64,000 nt of DNA from Liolophura sinensis (GCF_032854445.1 NC_088306.1:13451386-13515385); one strand, 5' to 3'; positions 8,216 to 21,118 are shown, counted from the stretch's first letter. The notes: generated by a model not told the origin, from the sequence alone. Made by a program: numbers and translations.

Positions 8216-9825
8216 CGAGCGTACGCGGTCGAAGCCTGTGTCGACGTGCAGCGGGCCGTTGATTGCGACGCGGGCCATACGGTGGCCGGGATGACCAAAC
8301 CGCCTGAACAAGGGTGCGGCCTCGCCGTGGCCCTGGAAGGAGGCAGGGTAACAGGCTTTCATATCGATGGTAACTACGTCCTGTGTGTGGTAGCCCGGGG
8401 AGTTCCACAGGCCGCCCTGGCCATGCTCGACGCAGGCCGCCTGAACCTCGTCCAAGAGGTTGGCTGGCGTGGGTCGCCAGTCGTTCTTCTTCCTTGCTAC
8501 CAGACTCACGGCGTGATTCTCGCCAAAGACCTTGCTGGCCAGTACCTCGGGGTCCTCGGGAGATAGGTGGCGACAGGCGGCGATCAAGGCCTCGTGCACG
8601 AGGCTGGTCCGGTAGGTGCGCCCGTCGGCGAGGACGAACTGATTGACAGTGAGCTTCCGTCCTTGGCTGAAACGCCCCCCCCCCCCCCCCCGCAAAAAAA
8701 AAAACAGACAGCCATCGGTTCGTCGGCGACCTCTTTTCGGATCGCCTCCCAGACGTCGCCGGCGTAGGTCCGGACTTCTGGGGCTTGGGGGAATGCCAGC
8801 TCCGGTCCCCAGGTGTGGCCGTTATGGAGTGTGATTTCGATCGGTTTCCACTTGCTGGCTCCATAATTGCCACTCGAGTGGAGGGTCTCGCCAGCGATGT
8901 CGCGGACGATAACGGCGCGCCGTGTGGCTGTCTCGAGCCCTGCAAAGTGCTGGGGAGTGGCCCCCGTCTCGTGGACACCAGCCTCCCAGGTTCCTATTTT
9001 CCGACGCTGGGCCGCCGTTGATCCGTGTCCCCGGGTGGCGCTCTTGAGGTGGTTTAGGGCCACCCAGACGCCGCAGTTGAAGTCGCCTGCACGCATAGGG
9101 GAGAGATTGGCCTGATCGGGCGCTCTGGTTGGGTACAGCCCGTATACAACAGCTGACATGGGATAGGCGTTCCCGAAGTAGGGCCGGTCAATACCCTCAA
9201 GAAGACCTGGGTTCGTTTGGGCCGTAATCTCGATTACAGCTTTTCCTCGTGTTCTACCCTCCCGGAGGGGTTGAAAAGCATCCTCGACCACAAAGACGCC
9301 TTCTTCCTGTTCCTTTATCAGCTTGATCTTGATGAGGTATTCGCCTTCTAGGCTTTCCAGGATGTCTGCTGAACGGGCGGTGTCGATCGTGTTGTCTTGT
9401 ACCATGTTGCCAGCGACGACACGGATGCGGTCATTGACGACCACGTCGCCGAGGTCATGAGGGTCAGGGGTCTCCTGCCGTCAGGAGGTGAAGACGTGGG
9501 CAGCGCCTTCCCAGGCGTGCTGCTTTTTGGCGCGCCCCACGAGCTTTGCCGGCTCCGGCTCAAGCTGGCCTGCTGCCGTCGGCCGGTCGAGATCGAAGCC
9601 GAGGGCAATATCGACTGCCCCAAGGCGCTTGGCCTCGGCAGCGAAGTCCTTAGCATCTCGGCCCTTGGTCTCATTGGCCGCTTGAGCCTTGGTGGCCGCT
9701 ATGTAGCGGTCGAGGGTCTCCCGAAGGGCCTCTAGGGCCACACGGGAGCGGGGGTAGGCTGGCCATCTGCCAGTGGCGATTTCGTACGCACGGCGTAATG
9801 CTGATGCTTTTTCCGTGTGCGTCAT
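8216..9825 (-). pseudogene. Divergent family-B-polymerase-like protein, broken
   Basis: The first ~30 residues from 9825 ('KASALRRAYE', 'WPAYPRSR') match the polB N-terminus of copy A, but the rest does not resemble it. An in-frame TGA lies at 9481-9483. The next section has 'FNCGVWVALNHLK' and 'WEAGVHETGA', then a 17-C/11-A homopolymer (8675-8704) breaks the frame. The final part has 'VVTIDMKACYPASF', which fits polymerase motif A (DxxxxYP). The gene is cut off soon after, at the integrase junction. Position, orientation and motif A suggest it replaces polB in this lineage; this assignment is inference. Confidence 0.55.
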
Positions 9826-9913
9826 TACCGATATCAGTCAATTCGATTGGGTATTAACAAACGTTTCATTTCTCTAAATGGTCGTCTCGGTGGATGGATA
9901 TATACAACGGGGG

Positions 9914-10186
9914 TTAGAGGTCAATCCTAGCCAAACGTTTAAACTCCTTCTCGAACACTGCCTTCTTTCGCTTCCAGTTGTTGGTCTTTGCGTTTTCATA
10001 CCCACAAGCTTGGCAGAGACAGAAAGCGTTTTTAACACCCTTCCCGCACTTGCTACACGGTTGGAGTGGCGGCCCCTTTCGGAGGCGAAACAGGTGGATT
10101 TTACAGTGCGTGCCTAGGCAGGAGCGACCGCAGAGGTCGGTTGTGCCAATCATGAGCCAGGCGCACGTGTTTCTTCCTCGAGTCAT
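9914..10186 (-). CDS. 90-residue Cys-rich zinc-binding protein (copy B)
   Basis: Same layout as 5541-5819: 'LCGRSCLGTHCKIHL', then 'PCSKCGKGVKNAF', 'LCQACGY' and a basic tail 'NNWKRKKAVFEKEFKRLA'. It is more divergent from A than A is from C, in line with the different polymerase gene beside it. It is the outermost gene before the terminal-repeat remnant. Open and possibly functional. Confidence 0.7.
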   Translation of the reverse strand: MTRGRNTCAWLMIGTTDLCGRSCLGTHCKIHLFRLRKGPPLQPCSKCGKGVKNAFCLCQACGYENAKTNNWKRKKAVFEKEFKRLARIDL

Positions 10187-10317
10187 CGTGTATACGGGCT
10201 GCTTATCACTTCGTATACTACTGCGGATGGGTATGTCTAAAAGGTAAACAAACGTGTATGCCTTGGCTAGGGGGGAGCGCCCAAGGGGGGTGGGGGGTGG
10301 CGCCCCTCTGGCTGTCT
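10187..10317. repeat. Right terminal-repeat remnant of copy B
   Basis: It contains 'GGGTATGTCTAA', as in copy A (5868-5879), and 'GCCCAAGGGGGG', as in the copy C terminal repeat. The end is placed at CTGTCT (10317) because that gives a 5'-AG terminus on the other strand, usual for Polintons; this is tentative. No partner repeat exists in the window. Confidence 0.45.
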
Positions 10318-10769
10318 AGTTTTGGACAGGCGAGATGCAGTGTTCTTTAGCCCACCAGACCTGTTTTTGGGGGGGCTGAATACCTATAAACATGCCCCGG
10401 AAATACCGATAGAAGCTTCAACGGCCTCACCGGAGTGGTATGCTGGCACCCCCTGCTGCTATAATGCGACGTATTTTGAGAAATCTAAGCCCACCTGTTT
10501 AAACGGATTTATGTAAAAATGAATAAAATAATAATTATTGGGACATCACTAATAGCGCTGTATGGCTAATCTAAGCCCACTTGATATAATGCTCGCTAGG
10601 TGATCGCCGGCGGCTGTTCGTTTCTACATATACATGAAAAGGTATGACTGCCGATACAAACAGATAATTGTGTGACGTGATAAGCTATTCTATAAGACAA
10701 TTCAGAATCAGTGTTATATAGCCGTATGCTTCCAAATTATAAGCTTATTTTTTCTTTACCTATATGTTG
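10318..10769. other. Flank between copy B and satellite, no gene seen
   Basis: AT-rich DNA without a convincing coding frame. It contains two nearby 'ATCTAAGCCCAC' copies (10484, 10572). Confidence 0.5.
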
Positions 10770-11616
10770 CCTTACTCGGTTTTATGGTCATATTCTCTGG
10801 ATTTCACAGACTGTTATTGGAAACACCAATATGGCAACATCAGTGTTTTTTAACCGAGCTACAGCCACGACGATAGGTCGGAGACCAATGTGGTTTTAAT
10901 CATTCGATTTCTCGTTACATAGTACGTCGGATAGGCTCCGTTTGGACCGCATGATTTCAATTTTACACAGTTTGACTATATGTCTCATGACATTGGTGAT
11001 TTACATCAGCTACAAGATGGTGCAATGCCATTACATGTGCCATGTACGACGAGGAATGGCCAGTTCAATATTAAACATCCCGCTTTTAGTAATGTACAGA
11101 TGAGTAGGGCAGAACGTCTCTAGCCTTTTTTTTAGTAACCGAACAATTGTTTTACCTTCAAGTGCAAACATAACGCCCACATGTTCATGTACACAGATCC
11201 CGCAGCGATTCTACATGTGTAATATAGCATATCTCACACCGCCTGTTCTCAACAAGACAATTTTACGCTAAACCACATAATTAAGGTACAAATTCATACG
11301 CACCATAGATTGATAAAGCAATCGCCACATGTTGAAAAAATTTCAAATTTCACATGGTTTCTAACGAGTACAGACTGTTGCTGGGCACTCCATTATGACA
11401 TCATCAGTGTTTTAAACCGAGCGACATCTAAACCTATAAGTCGGAGAGCAATGCAGTTTGCACCATTCGATTTCTCATCACAAACTACGTCGGATACGTT
11501 CCGTTCCGACCACATATTTTTAATTTTAAACAATTTGACTTTTGTCTTAAAACTTTGGTGATTTACATAAGCAACGACATGGTGGAATGCCATTACATCT
11601 GCCATGATCGACAGGC
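10770..11616 (-). repeat. Satellite units in inverted orientation (about 1.5 units)
   Basis: Reverse complement of the subfamily-2 units found at 16.0-18.4 kb. For example, the landmark CCAGCAACAGTCTG of the forward units appears here as CAGACTGTTGCTGG at about 11365. The orientation flips at about 11617, where a forward unit begins with CACATAACTTATAGCC. Confidence 0.75.
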
Positions 11617-14600
11617 ACATAACTTATAGCCAAAAGTTTAATATAATAATGACCATTCGCGCGATTGTAGCTGATTTCAATAAGCAAAGAAACCAGGCAA
11701 AAATCCAACAGTGGAAAAACTGTTCCAATGGTCTTGGAAAGAAGCTGATCCGACGTATTTTGTTAAAAGCAATTGATTGGTGAAAACCGCATTGTTGTCC
11801 GACTAATACTTTGGCGACATTTAAAACATGACGGACGTCATAATCACGTGCCTGGCAACAGCTCTTACTCCTTGGAAACAAGATTTGCAATGTTTCAACA
11901 CCTGGCGTTGCGTGACCAAATTCCACATCTTTTGGCACCTCATTGATGGGGGGTCAGTGTTCAATTGTATATTTTAGTGCAGACTGTATCAAGTACCTTG
12001 TGTTTTCTATATACAAATGCTGTTGTTTTTCTACATGTAGATATAGACATTGGGTTTGTCTTGGACATAAAAATAAAACAATTGCTAGGTCAGTTAGATG
12101 GGCTTGGCGTAACGATTTGACATCTTGTGGGCTACTGAACCGCATATAACTTATAGCCAAAAGTTTAATACAGTAATGACCAGTGGCGATGGTACATAGT
12201 ACAGTGTATCTGATTCCAATAAGCAAAGAGACCAGGAAAAAATGCAAAAGTGGAAAAATTGTTCTAATGCTCTCAGAAAGAAGCTAATTCGACGTATTTT
12301 GTGACGAGAAATCGAATGGTGCAAACTGCATGGCTCTCCGACCAATACTTTTAACTGTAGCGACGTTTAAAAGATAACTGACGTAATAATCACGTGCCTG
12401 GCAACGGCTCTTACTCCTTGGAAACGAGAAAGATTTGCAACTGGTCAACACCTGGCGATGCCTTGCCTAATTCCGCATCTTTTGGCACCTCATTGATGTG
12501 GGTCAGTGTTCAATTGTATATTTTAGAGCAGACTGTATCAAGTACCTTGTGTTTTCAATGTACAAGTGCAGTTGTTTTTCTTCATGTAGATATGGACATT
12601 GGGGTTGTCTTGGACTTAGAAGTAAAAGAATTTCTGGGTTAGTTAGATGGGCTTGGCATAAAGTTTTGACATCTTTTGGGCTACCAAACGGCACATAAAT
12701 TATAGCCAAAAGTTTAATATAGTAATGACCATTTGCGATGGTACAAAGTACAGTGTAGTTCATTTCAATTAGTAAAGAGACCAGGCAAAAATCCAAAAGT
12801 GAAAAAATTGTTCCAATGCTCTTGGAAAAAAGCCAGTCCGACCTATTTTGTGACGAGAAATCGAATAGTGCAAACCGCATTGCTCTCCGATCAATACTGT
12901 TAGCTGTAGCGACGTTTAAAACATGATTGACGTCATAATCTCGTGCCTGGCAACAGCTCTTACTCATTGGAAACGAGAGATATTTGAAATTTTTTTATCA
13001 CCTGCTCATGCTTTACCTAATTCCGCATCTTGTGGCACTTTATTGATGTGGGTCAGTATTCAATTGTATATTTTAGAGCAGACTGTATCAAGTACCTTGT
13101 GTTTTTTTATATATAAATGCTGTTGTTTTCTACATGTAGATATAGACATTGGATTTGTCTTGGAAGTAAAACAATTGCTGTGTCAGTTAGATGGGCTTGG
13201 CCTAAAGATTTGACATCTTGCGGACTACCGAACGGCACATATATTATAGCCAAAGGGTTAATATAGTAATGACCAGTGGCGATGGTACATACTACAGTGT
13301 ATCTAATTTCAATAAGCAAAGAGACCAGGCAAAAATCCAAAAGTGAAAAAATTATTTCACTGCTCTTGGAAAGAGGCTAATCCGAGGTATTTTCTGAATA
13401 CAAATTGAATGGTGCAAACCGCATTGCTCTCCAACCAATACTTTTAGCTGTAGCGACGTTTAAAACATGATTGACGTCATAATCACGTGCCTTGCAACGG
13501 CTCTTACTCCTTGGAAACGAGAAATATTTGCAATTTTTCAACACCTGGCGATGCATTGCTTAACTGCGCATCTTTGGCACCTCATTGATGTGCAGCAGTG
13601 TTGAAATGTATATTTTGGAGGAGACTGGATCAAGTACCTTGTGTTTTTTTATATACAAATGCTATTGTTTTTCTACATGTAGGTATAGACATTGGATTTG
13701 TCTTGGAAGTAAAACAATTGCTGTGTCAGTTAGATCGGCTTGGCCTAAAGATTTGACATCTTGCGGACTACCGAACGGCACATATATTATAGCCAAAAGA
13801 TTAATATAGTAATTTGTCAAAGTTTGCAATTTTTCAACACATGGCGATGCCTTCTCTAATTCCGCATCTCTTGGCACCTTGTTTATATGGGGTGATGTTT
13901 AATTGTATATTTTAGAGCAGGCTGTATAAAGTACCTTGTGCTTTTTTTATATAGAAATGGTGCTGTGTTTCTATATGTAGATATAGATACTGGGATTGTC
14001 TTGTGCTTAGAAGTTAAACAATTGCTTGGTCAGTTAAATGCGCTTGTCCCGAAGATTTGACATCTTTTGGGCTACCGAACGGCACATAAATTATAGGCAA
14101 AAGTTCAACGTAGTAATGACCAGTGGCGATGGTACATATTGCAGTGTATTTGATTTCAGTTAGCAAAGAGTCCGGGCATCAATCCAAACGTGGAGAAATT
14201 GTTCCATTTGTTTTGGAAAGAATCTAATCCGACGTACTTTTGTGACCAAAAATCGAATAGTGCAACCCGCATTGCTCGCCGGCCAATGCTGTTAGCTGCT
14301 GCGACGTTTAAAACATAATTGAAGTCATAATCACGTGCCCAGCAACGGCTATTTCTCCTAAAAAACAGAGAATTTTGCATTTTTTTTAACACCTGCTGAT
14401 GCCTTGCCTAATTTCGCATCTCTTGACGCCTTCTTGATGTGGGTCAGTGTTCAATTGTTTTTTTGTTTTAGAACAGACGGTATTAAGTACCTTGTGTTTT
14501 CAATATACAAATGGTGTTGTTTTTCTATATGTAGATATAGACATTGGCTTTCTGTTCGACTTAGAAGTAAAACAATTGCTGGGTGAGTTGAATGGGCTTG

Positions 14601-17600
14601 GCCTAACGAGTTGACATCTTGTGGGCTACCGAACGGCACATAACTTATAGCCAAAAGTTATAGTAATGTAGTAATGACCAGTCGCGATGGTACATATTAC
14701 AGTGTAGCTGATTTTAAGAGCAAAGAGAACAGGGAAAAATCTAAAAGTGGAAAAATTGTTGCAGCGTTCTTCGAAAGTAACTATTGTGACGTATTTTTGA
14801 CGAGAAATCGAGTGGTGCAAACCGCAATGCTCTCCGACAAATACTTTAAGCTGCAACAACGTTTAAATTATGACTGACGTCGTAATTGTGTGCCCAGCAA
14901 CGGATTATACTCCTTAGAAACCAGAGAAATGTGCAATTTTTTAACACTTGTCAACTGCTTACATTATTTTAATCTTTTGGTACCTTAATTGTGTGTATAT
15001 TGTTTTGATCAGACTCTATCAAGTACCTTATGTGTTCTGTATACACTTTTTTTTCTACATGTAAATAAAGACATTGGAATTATCTTTGACTTAGAAGTAA
15101 AAGAATTGCTGGGTCAGTTGGATGGGCTTGGCCTAAAGATTTGTGTGTTCAATGCTACCGAAGGGCACATAACTTATAGCCAAAAGTTTAATATAGTAAT
15201 GAGCAGTCGCGATGGGACATACTACAGTGTTGCTGATTTCAATAAGCAAAGAGACCAGGGGAAAATCAAAAAATGATAAAATCGTTCCAGTGCTCTGAAA
15301 AATAAGCTAGTCCGACATATTTTGTGACGAGAAATCGAATGGTGCAAACCGCATTGCTCTCCGACCAACACTGTTAGCTGTAGCGACCTTTTAAACATTA
15401 TTGACGTCACTTGCTAGCTACGACTCTTACTCCTTGGACTCCAGAAAAATTTGCAACTTTTCAATACCTACCGATGCCTTGCCTAATTTAGTATCTTTTG
15501 GCACTTTACTGATGTGGGTCAGTGTTCAGTTGTATTTTTTTTTAGAGCAGACTGTATCAAGTACCTTGTGTTTTCTACATAAAAATGGTGTTGGTTTTCT
15601 ACATGTAGATATACACATTGGGTTTCTCTTTTTTACTTAGAAGTAAAAGAATTGGTCGGTCAGTTAAATGGGCTAAGCCCAAAGATTTGACGTCTTCTGA
15701 GCTACCGAAGGGCATATAACTTATAGCCAAAAGTTTAATACAGTAATGACCAGTCGCGATGGTACATACTACAGTGTTGCTGATTTCATTAAACAAAGAG
15801 ACCAGGCAAAAATCCAGAAGTGAAAAAATTGTTCCAATGCTCTTCGAAAGAAACTAATCAAACGTTTTTTGTGACGAGAAATCGAATGGTGCAAACTGCG
15901 TTGCTCTCCGACCAATGCTTTTAGCCATTTTGGCGTTTAAAGCATGATTGACGTCATAATTTTGTGCGCACCAACGAATTTTACTCCTTAGAAACCAGAG
16001 AAATTTCCCATTTTTTAACACTTTTAGCACTGTAATTGTGTGGGTGAGTGTTAAATTGTACTTGTGAGTTGGTGCGCAACGATTAGTACCTTAATTATGG
16101 GGCTTAGTGTGAAATTGTCTTGTTTAGAAAAGACGATATGAGATATGCTATGTTACACATGTGGAAACGATGCGGGATCTGAGTGCATGTACATGTGGGC
16201 GTTAGGTCTGCACTTGGGGATAACACAATTCCTGGGTTACTAAAAAGCCTTGCGGTAAAGATTTGAGATGTTCTGGCCTACAAAACTGCACATTACGTAC
16301 AGAAAATGTTTAATATTGGCCTGGCGAGTTCTTGTCTGACATTGCACGTGTAACTTATGTACATCACCAAGATCATAAGACAAACAGTCAAACTGTGTAA
16401 AACTGTTAAAGTGAGGTCCAAGGGGAGGCTATCCGAGGTAGTTTTTAACGATAATTTCGCCGGTGCAAACAGCACTGTTCCCCGACACATAGTTTTAGCT
16501 GTAGCTCGGTATAAATCACAGATAATGCCATAATGGAGTGCCCAGCAACAATCTGTACTCGTTAGAAACCATGAGAAATTTGAAATTTTTTCAACTTGTA
16601 GCCATTGCTTGAGTTGGTGCGTATCGATTAGTACCTTAAATATCAGGTTTACCATGAAATTGTCTTGTTTAGAACAGACGGTATTAGAGATGCTATGTTA
16701 CACATGTAGAAACGCTGTAGGATCTGAGTATATGTGCATGTGGGCTTTAGGTTTGCACTTGGAGGTAACACAATTGCTGGGTTACTAAAACAGGCCTGGG
16801 GTAAAGATTTGCAATGTTCTGGCCTACCGAACTGCACATTACTAACTGCCGAATGTTTAATATTAAACCAGCCAGTCCTCGCCGTACATGGAACATGTAA
16901 TGGTATAACACCATGTTGTGGCTTACGTAAATTACAAAACTCATAAGAGAAAACTCAAAATGTGTAAAATTGTTAAAGTGTGGTTAAAGGGAGCTTATCT
17001 GACGTAGTTTGTGCCAAAAAAAAAAACCCCGAATGGTGCAAACCGCGTTGATCTCCAACCTATAGCTTTAGCTGTAGGTTAGTTAAAATCACTGATAATG
17101 GCATAATGGAGAGCCCAGCAACAGTCTGTACTGGTTAGAAACCGTGTGACATTTGAATTTTTTTCAAATTGTGGCGATTGCTTGAGTTGGTGCGCATCGA
17201 TTAGTATTTTAATTATGGGATTTTGTGTGAAAATGTCTTCTTCAGAACAGACGGTATAAGATATGCTATGTTACACATGTAGAAACGTTGTGGGATCTGA
17301 GTACATGTGCATGTGGCCGTTAGGTTTGCACTTTGAGGTAACACAATTGCTGAGTTACTAAAAAAAACCTTGGGGTTGAGATGTTCTGGCTTACCTAACT
17401 GCACATCACTTACAGCGGATTGTTTAATATTGAACCGGCCAGTCCTCGTCCTACATCGTAAATATAATGGCATTGCATCATGTTGTGGCTTGTGTAAATC
17501 ACAAAAGTCATAAAACAAAAAGTCACACTGTGTAAAATTGAAAACATGCGCATCAAGGGAGCCTATCCGACGTAGTTTGTGATGAGAAATTGAATGGTGC

Positions 17601-18365
17601 AACCTCACTGCTCTCCATCCTATAGTTTTAGCAATAGCTCGGTTTAAAGCACTGATGATGTTATAATGGAGTGCCCAGCAACACTCTTTACTCGTTAGAG
17701 ATCATTTGAAATTTGAAATTTTTTCAACTTGTGGCGATGGGCTGAGCTGATGCACATCGATTTGTACCTTAAATATGGGGTTTTGTGTGAAAATGTCTTA
17801 TTCTTAACAGACGGTATGAGATGGTATGTTACACATGTAGAAACGCGCTGGGATCTGAGTACATGTGGGCGTTAGGTTTGCACTTGGAGGTAACACAATT
17901 GCTGAGTTACTATAAAGAAGTCTTGGGGTAAAGATTTGAGATCGTCTGGCCTGCCCAACTGCACATTACTTACAGCGGAATGTTTAATATTGAACCGGCC
18001 AGTCCTCGTCCTACATGGCACATGTAATGGCATTGCACCATGTTGTAGCTTATGTAAATTACCAAAGTCGTAAGACAAAAGTCAAGCTGTGGAAAATTAA
18101 AAACATACGGTCCAAGAGGAGCCTATCCGAAGTAGTTTGTGACGAGAAATCGAATGGTGCAAACTGCAGTTTTCTCATAGTTTTATCTAAAGCTCGGTTT
18201 AAAACACTGATGATGTCATAATGGAGGGCCCAGCAACAGTCTGTACTCGTGAGAAACCGTGTGAAATTTGAAATTTTTTCAATTTTTGGCGACTGCTTGA
18301 GTTGGTGCGCATCGATTATTACCTTAATTATGGGTTTAGTGTTAAACTGTCTTGTTTAGAACAGA
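11617..18365 (+). repeat. Satellite array, about 12 units of ~545 bp, two subfamilies
   Basis: The landmark 'CACATAACTTATAGCC' or its variant recurs near 11617, 12146, 12693, 13235, 13778, 14084, 14637, 15167, 15714, 16289, 16832, 17401 and 17961. The spacing is about 530-575 bp, with one short unit of about 300 bp. Units up to ~15.95 kb form subfamily 1, with exact TGACGTCA at 12928, 13472, 15402 and 15949 and exact CACGTG at 11845, 12391, 13484 and 14332. Units after 16.0 kb form subfamily 2, which lacks both motifs. ORFs here are short and not conserved between units. Confidence 0.9.
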
Positions 18366-18839
18366 CAGTGAATAAAAGGACAAGGGAACATGGCTACACG
18401 TTCAGAGAAATTTATGCGAAAACAAGAAATTGGAGAAACAAGTAAACAAAACTGATTTGCTGTAACCACGTTTTATCCCCCTGTTATGAGCGCGAAGTTG
18501 GTCTTTTTTAGGCGTTCCTATCTAATAATTACCAGTTAGTGCGATGAGACACGGGTGTAAATTGAGGTTTTGCCACATTTTGAACTCATGTTTTTTTGAT
18601 TCATATGAGTTTAGTATTTTCCTTCTTCGGCTTAATTAGGCCTACGCAATGAAGGTTCTCTTAAACAATTGAGTTTCAGATCGAATATTTGGGAATGTAC
18701 CACGATTATAATTTATCTTTTTCAGGTGAAGCGCTAATTAAAGGCCTGCATAGAAACCTTTGTCCTACACTTCTACAATGAACATCCTGATAAGTCTGTA
18801 TAGGCACCATCGACATGCTTGCATATCGCCGACTCTCTT
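18366..18839. other. Unique-looking spacer, nothing recognised
   Basis: No repeat, ORF or splice-supported exon seen. It begins where the last satellite unit breaks off. Confidence 0.5.
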
Positions 18840-19213
18840 CTTCAAACGAATAGCTTGGTAGAGCGTCCGTTTCGGGGGTGGGGGGTTGGGGGTGGGGTGG
18901 TGTGGTGTCCAGGGTCAATCCTGCGTCGGGTCAGACCTAAGACCTTAAAACAGGAAGTTGTAGTTTCCTGGCTTGGCGTCCAGCTTTAAAGGGATAATGC
19001 AACGATTGGTTGACCCGTAGCAGTATAATGGCTCGGGAAGCGCGGTTTACTCGCCTTCGGTAAGTCGTCTCAGTGAAGCAGCGCTAGATAAAAGAGCGGT
19101 GGACATTGTTGCTGCAATGAGGAGGCACATTACATGAACTCTAAGGACTTCTTCGTCGTCATCTGACTGAAAAATTATTAAGTTCGACGTTAAACCCTAA
19201 GCACTCACTCAAA
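18840..19213 (+). repeat. tRNA-headed SINE, family A
   Basis: A-box-like 'TAGCTTGGTAGAGCGTCCG' and B-box-like 'GGGTCAATCCTG' lie at the head. The body matches the copy at 33857-34213 ('AGTATAATGGCTCGGG', 'AAAAGAGCGGTGGA', 'GGAGGCACATTACA'), and the tail is 'CGACGTTAAACCCTAAGCACTCACTC'. A V-SINE such as the molluscan RUDI family is a possible match but was not tested. Confidence 0.8.
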
Positions 19214-20359
19214 TGGATGGGAACAATAAGTGCGGAACTCCACTGCTTCAATTGCAGAGTAACCTTATTTAGTAAGCCATATTTGCCAATTGTCATGCAA
19301 AGTTTTGGGAAAATACCAAATATTGTACAGCGATGTACCACAGGATATAAACACTCGTTAGGGCTTTCCATGAGTGAAAGAGGTTTATGAAGGTTTACTA
19401 TTTAAACTGTGAATAATCGTAGGTTTCCCCATAGCTATGCACGGTTTCTTCGCCCCATAATGTGAACATCCCTTGAGTACAACGTAAAAAAGAATCAAAT
19501 AAACAAATAAATGTTACTATTTGAAAAAAATACAAACACTTTTCGGATGAAAACCTTTGGCTTGAGAAAGAACTCGGTAGAACTTTTAGGAAGATAGGAA
19601 TATTTTCCTGGAAAATGTTAATTGTTCAACAAGACAAAACGGTGTGCTGAACAACACCGGGGACAAACTGGGCATTGTCAATTCGCAGCTTACATGTAGG
19701 TTGAACTGTAAATTGTTTCAAAATTGGCTCGAGTTGTGTAGTGGGGCAAGTGTAGTTTGGATCCATGATGTTTGCGTTAGTAGACCAATGCTAAGGCATT
19801 CTTTTAGCGCATAATGCTGTACAATTTCTAATGAAATCTCCCAGATTACAGCATATTCAAGATGGATGCGATACAGGAACTCCAAGGTCGGAAGGGCGCA
19901 AATGAAACGTTTTGCACATGACCGACGAGTCTGTCAAAACATTTTCACTTGGAATCAGTACTCTATTAGCACTTCCGAATGTGTATTTTAGGATGTAAAA
20001 ATCTTTTTCGTGGCCAGCCTTCTATTTTTGGTGTAAAGGTGCATGCTTGGTATCAAAATGATGAAATTGTCTAAATTTTGGGCAGGCATGCGTTTTAATG
20101 ATGAAAGTTTGAAATTCTGGTCGAGAGAGACAAGGAGACGATGATTAGGCTGCAAATGACGTTCCTTGGCGTTATTATGCACCCTTCCAAGCTGCTGCCT
20201 ACAAACATCCAGACTTTGCGGATCAACCCGTGTGATGATTTTACGGCTGCTTTCTTACAGGGTGGGCCAGGTATGTGCGAAAGCTTATTGGCCATGGAAT
20301 GTTTGTGACTGAGTTACATCACTAAACGTTAACATTGTCGGTCATCGATATATTATTTG
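19214..20359. other. No gene or repeat recognised
   Basis: AT-rich DNA with only short unsupported ORFs. Confidence 0.5.
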
Positions 20360-20440
20360 ATATATTATTTGATTTATTTGATTGGTGTTTTACGCCGTAC
20401 TCAGGAATATTTCACTAATACGACAGCGGCCATGTCACTC
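20360..20440 (-). repeat. SINE family B, 3' fragment
   Basis: 'GATTGGTGTTTTACGCCGTACTC' followed by 'AATATTTCACTAATACGACAG' is the reverse complement of the 3' half of the SINE whose tRNA-like head is visible at 31590-31765. Confidence 0.75.
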
Positions 20441-21034
20441 AAGGAAAATTAATATGAGAAGCCATAGTTGGGATGATACAGTAGGTAAATTTACATGTAC
20501 ATGTAAGGTGAAAAGAAAAAGAACAAGACAATGCGGTACTCATGAATTATTTGCCTGCCTGGGGGTGAACCATCGACCTAAGGTAAGTTATAGGCAAACT
20601 TTCCCACATGTTACGCACACATGTTACACACCATATTAGCAGAAAGCAAATGGCTTTCGACGACGTATGATTGTGCAAACAGTGTCGTCGACAGGTTGTT
20701 GCCTGTAAGCTTAAATTCCTTGCCCAGGGCTGGCTGTGAGCGCGCACCTCGAATGTCTAGCATGTACTGATACAGTTAAGCAAAGGTGGCTAAGCAGTAC
20801 TTGGTATCAAGCTTGTTGGCAGAAACATGGGTTAGCCAGCAACCTACGACAAGTTACTGACGTACAGATTTGAACACAGTCAGTGGAGGACAAACGATTT
20901 AATTAACTTTGGAACGTCCATGCGATCCATCAGCTCCCTCCGCCGTTGATTTTATTATTATATATTGTATTTATATTATTTACCCGGTATTTTTGCGATA
21001 GGTATTTTGGGTAGTACTCTAGAACATTCGTGTT
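20441..21034. other. No gene recognised
   Basis: Only short unsupported frames are seen. Confidence 0.45.
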
Positions 21035-21118
21035 AGAATATTCCACTTATACGATGGGCGCCAGCAATATTGTGCGAAGAAACCAGGCAGAGCCCTGGGG
21101 AAGCTCACGGCAGTAAAT
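21035..21118 (-). repeat. SINE family B, internal fragment
   Basis: 'TATTCCACTTATACGATGGGCG' and 'GAAGAAACCAGGCAGAGCCC' match the body of family B; head and tail are missing. Confidence 0.6.

Larger units (their letters stand above)
5906..10317 (+). mobile_element. Polinton/Maverick-like element, copy B (right half)
   Basis: This copy starts abruptly inside the ATPase-distal gene and ends near 10317 with a short GC-rich terminal-repeat remnant. Its left genes (capsid, ATPase) are missing. The small-gene block (5906-7410) is closely similar to copy A, including a shared TGA. The integrase is longer than in A. The leftward replication gene (8216-9825) is not the same protein as the polB of A and C apart from its first ~30 residues. 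The B zinc protein is also more divergent. This makes B a mosaic relative to A and C. Confidence 0.85.

Noticed and set aside
8132-8978. 144-codon plus and 279-codon minus ORFs
   Set aside because: Both are shadows of the polymerase-like gene on the minus strand and of the junction region; the third frame carries the recognisable motif.
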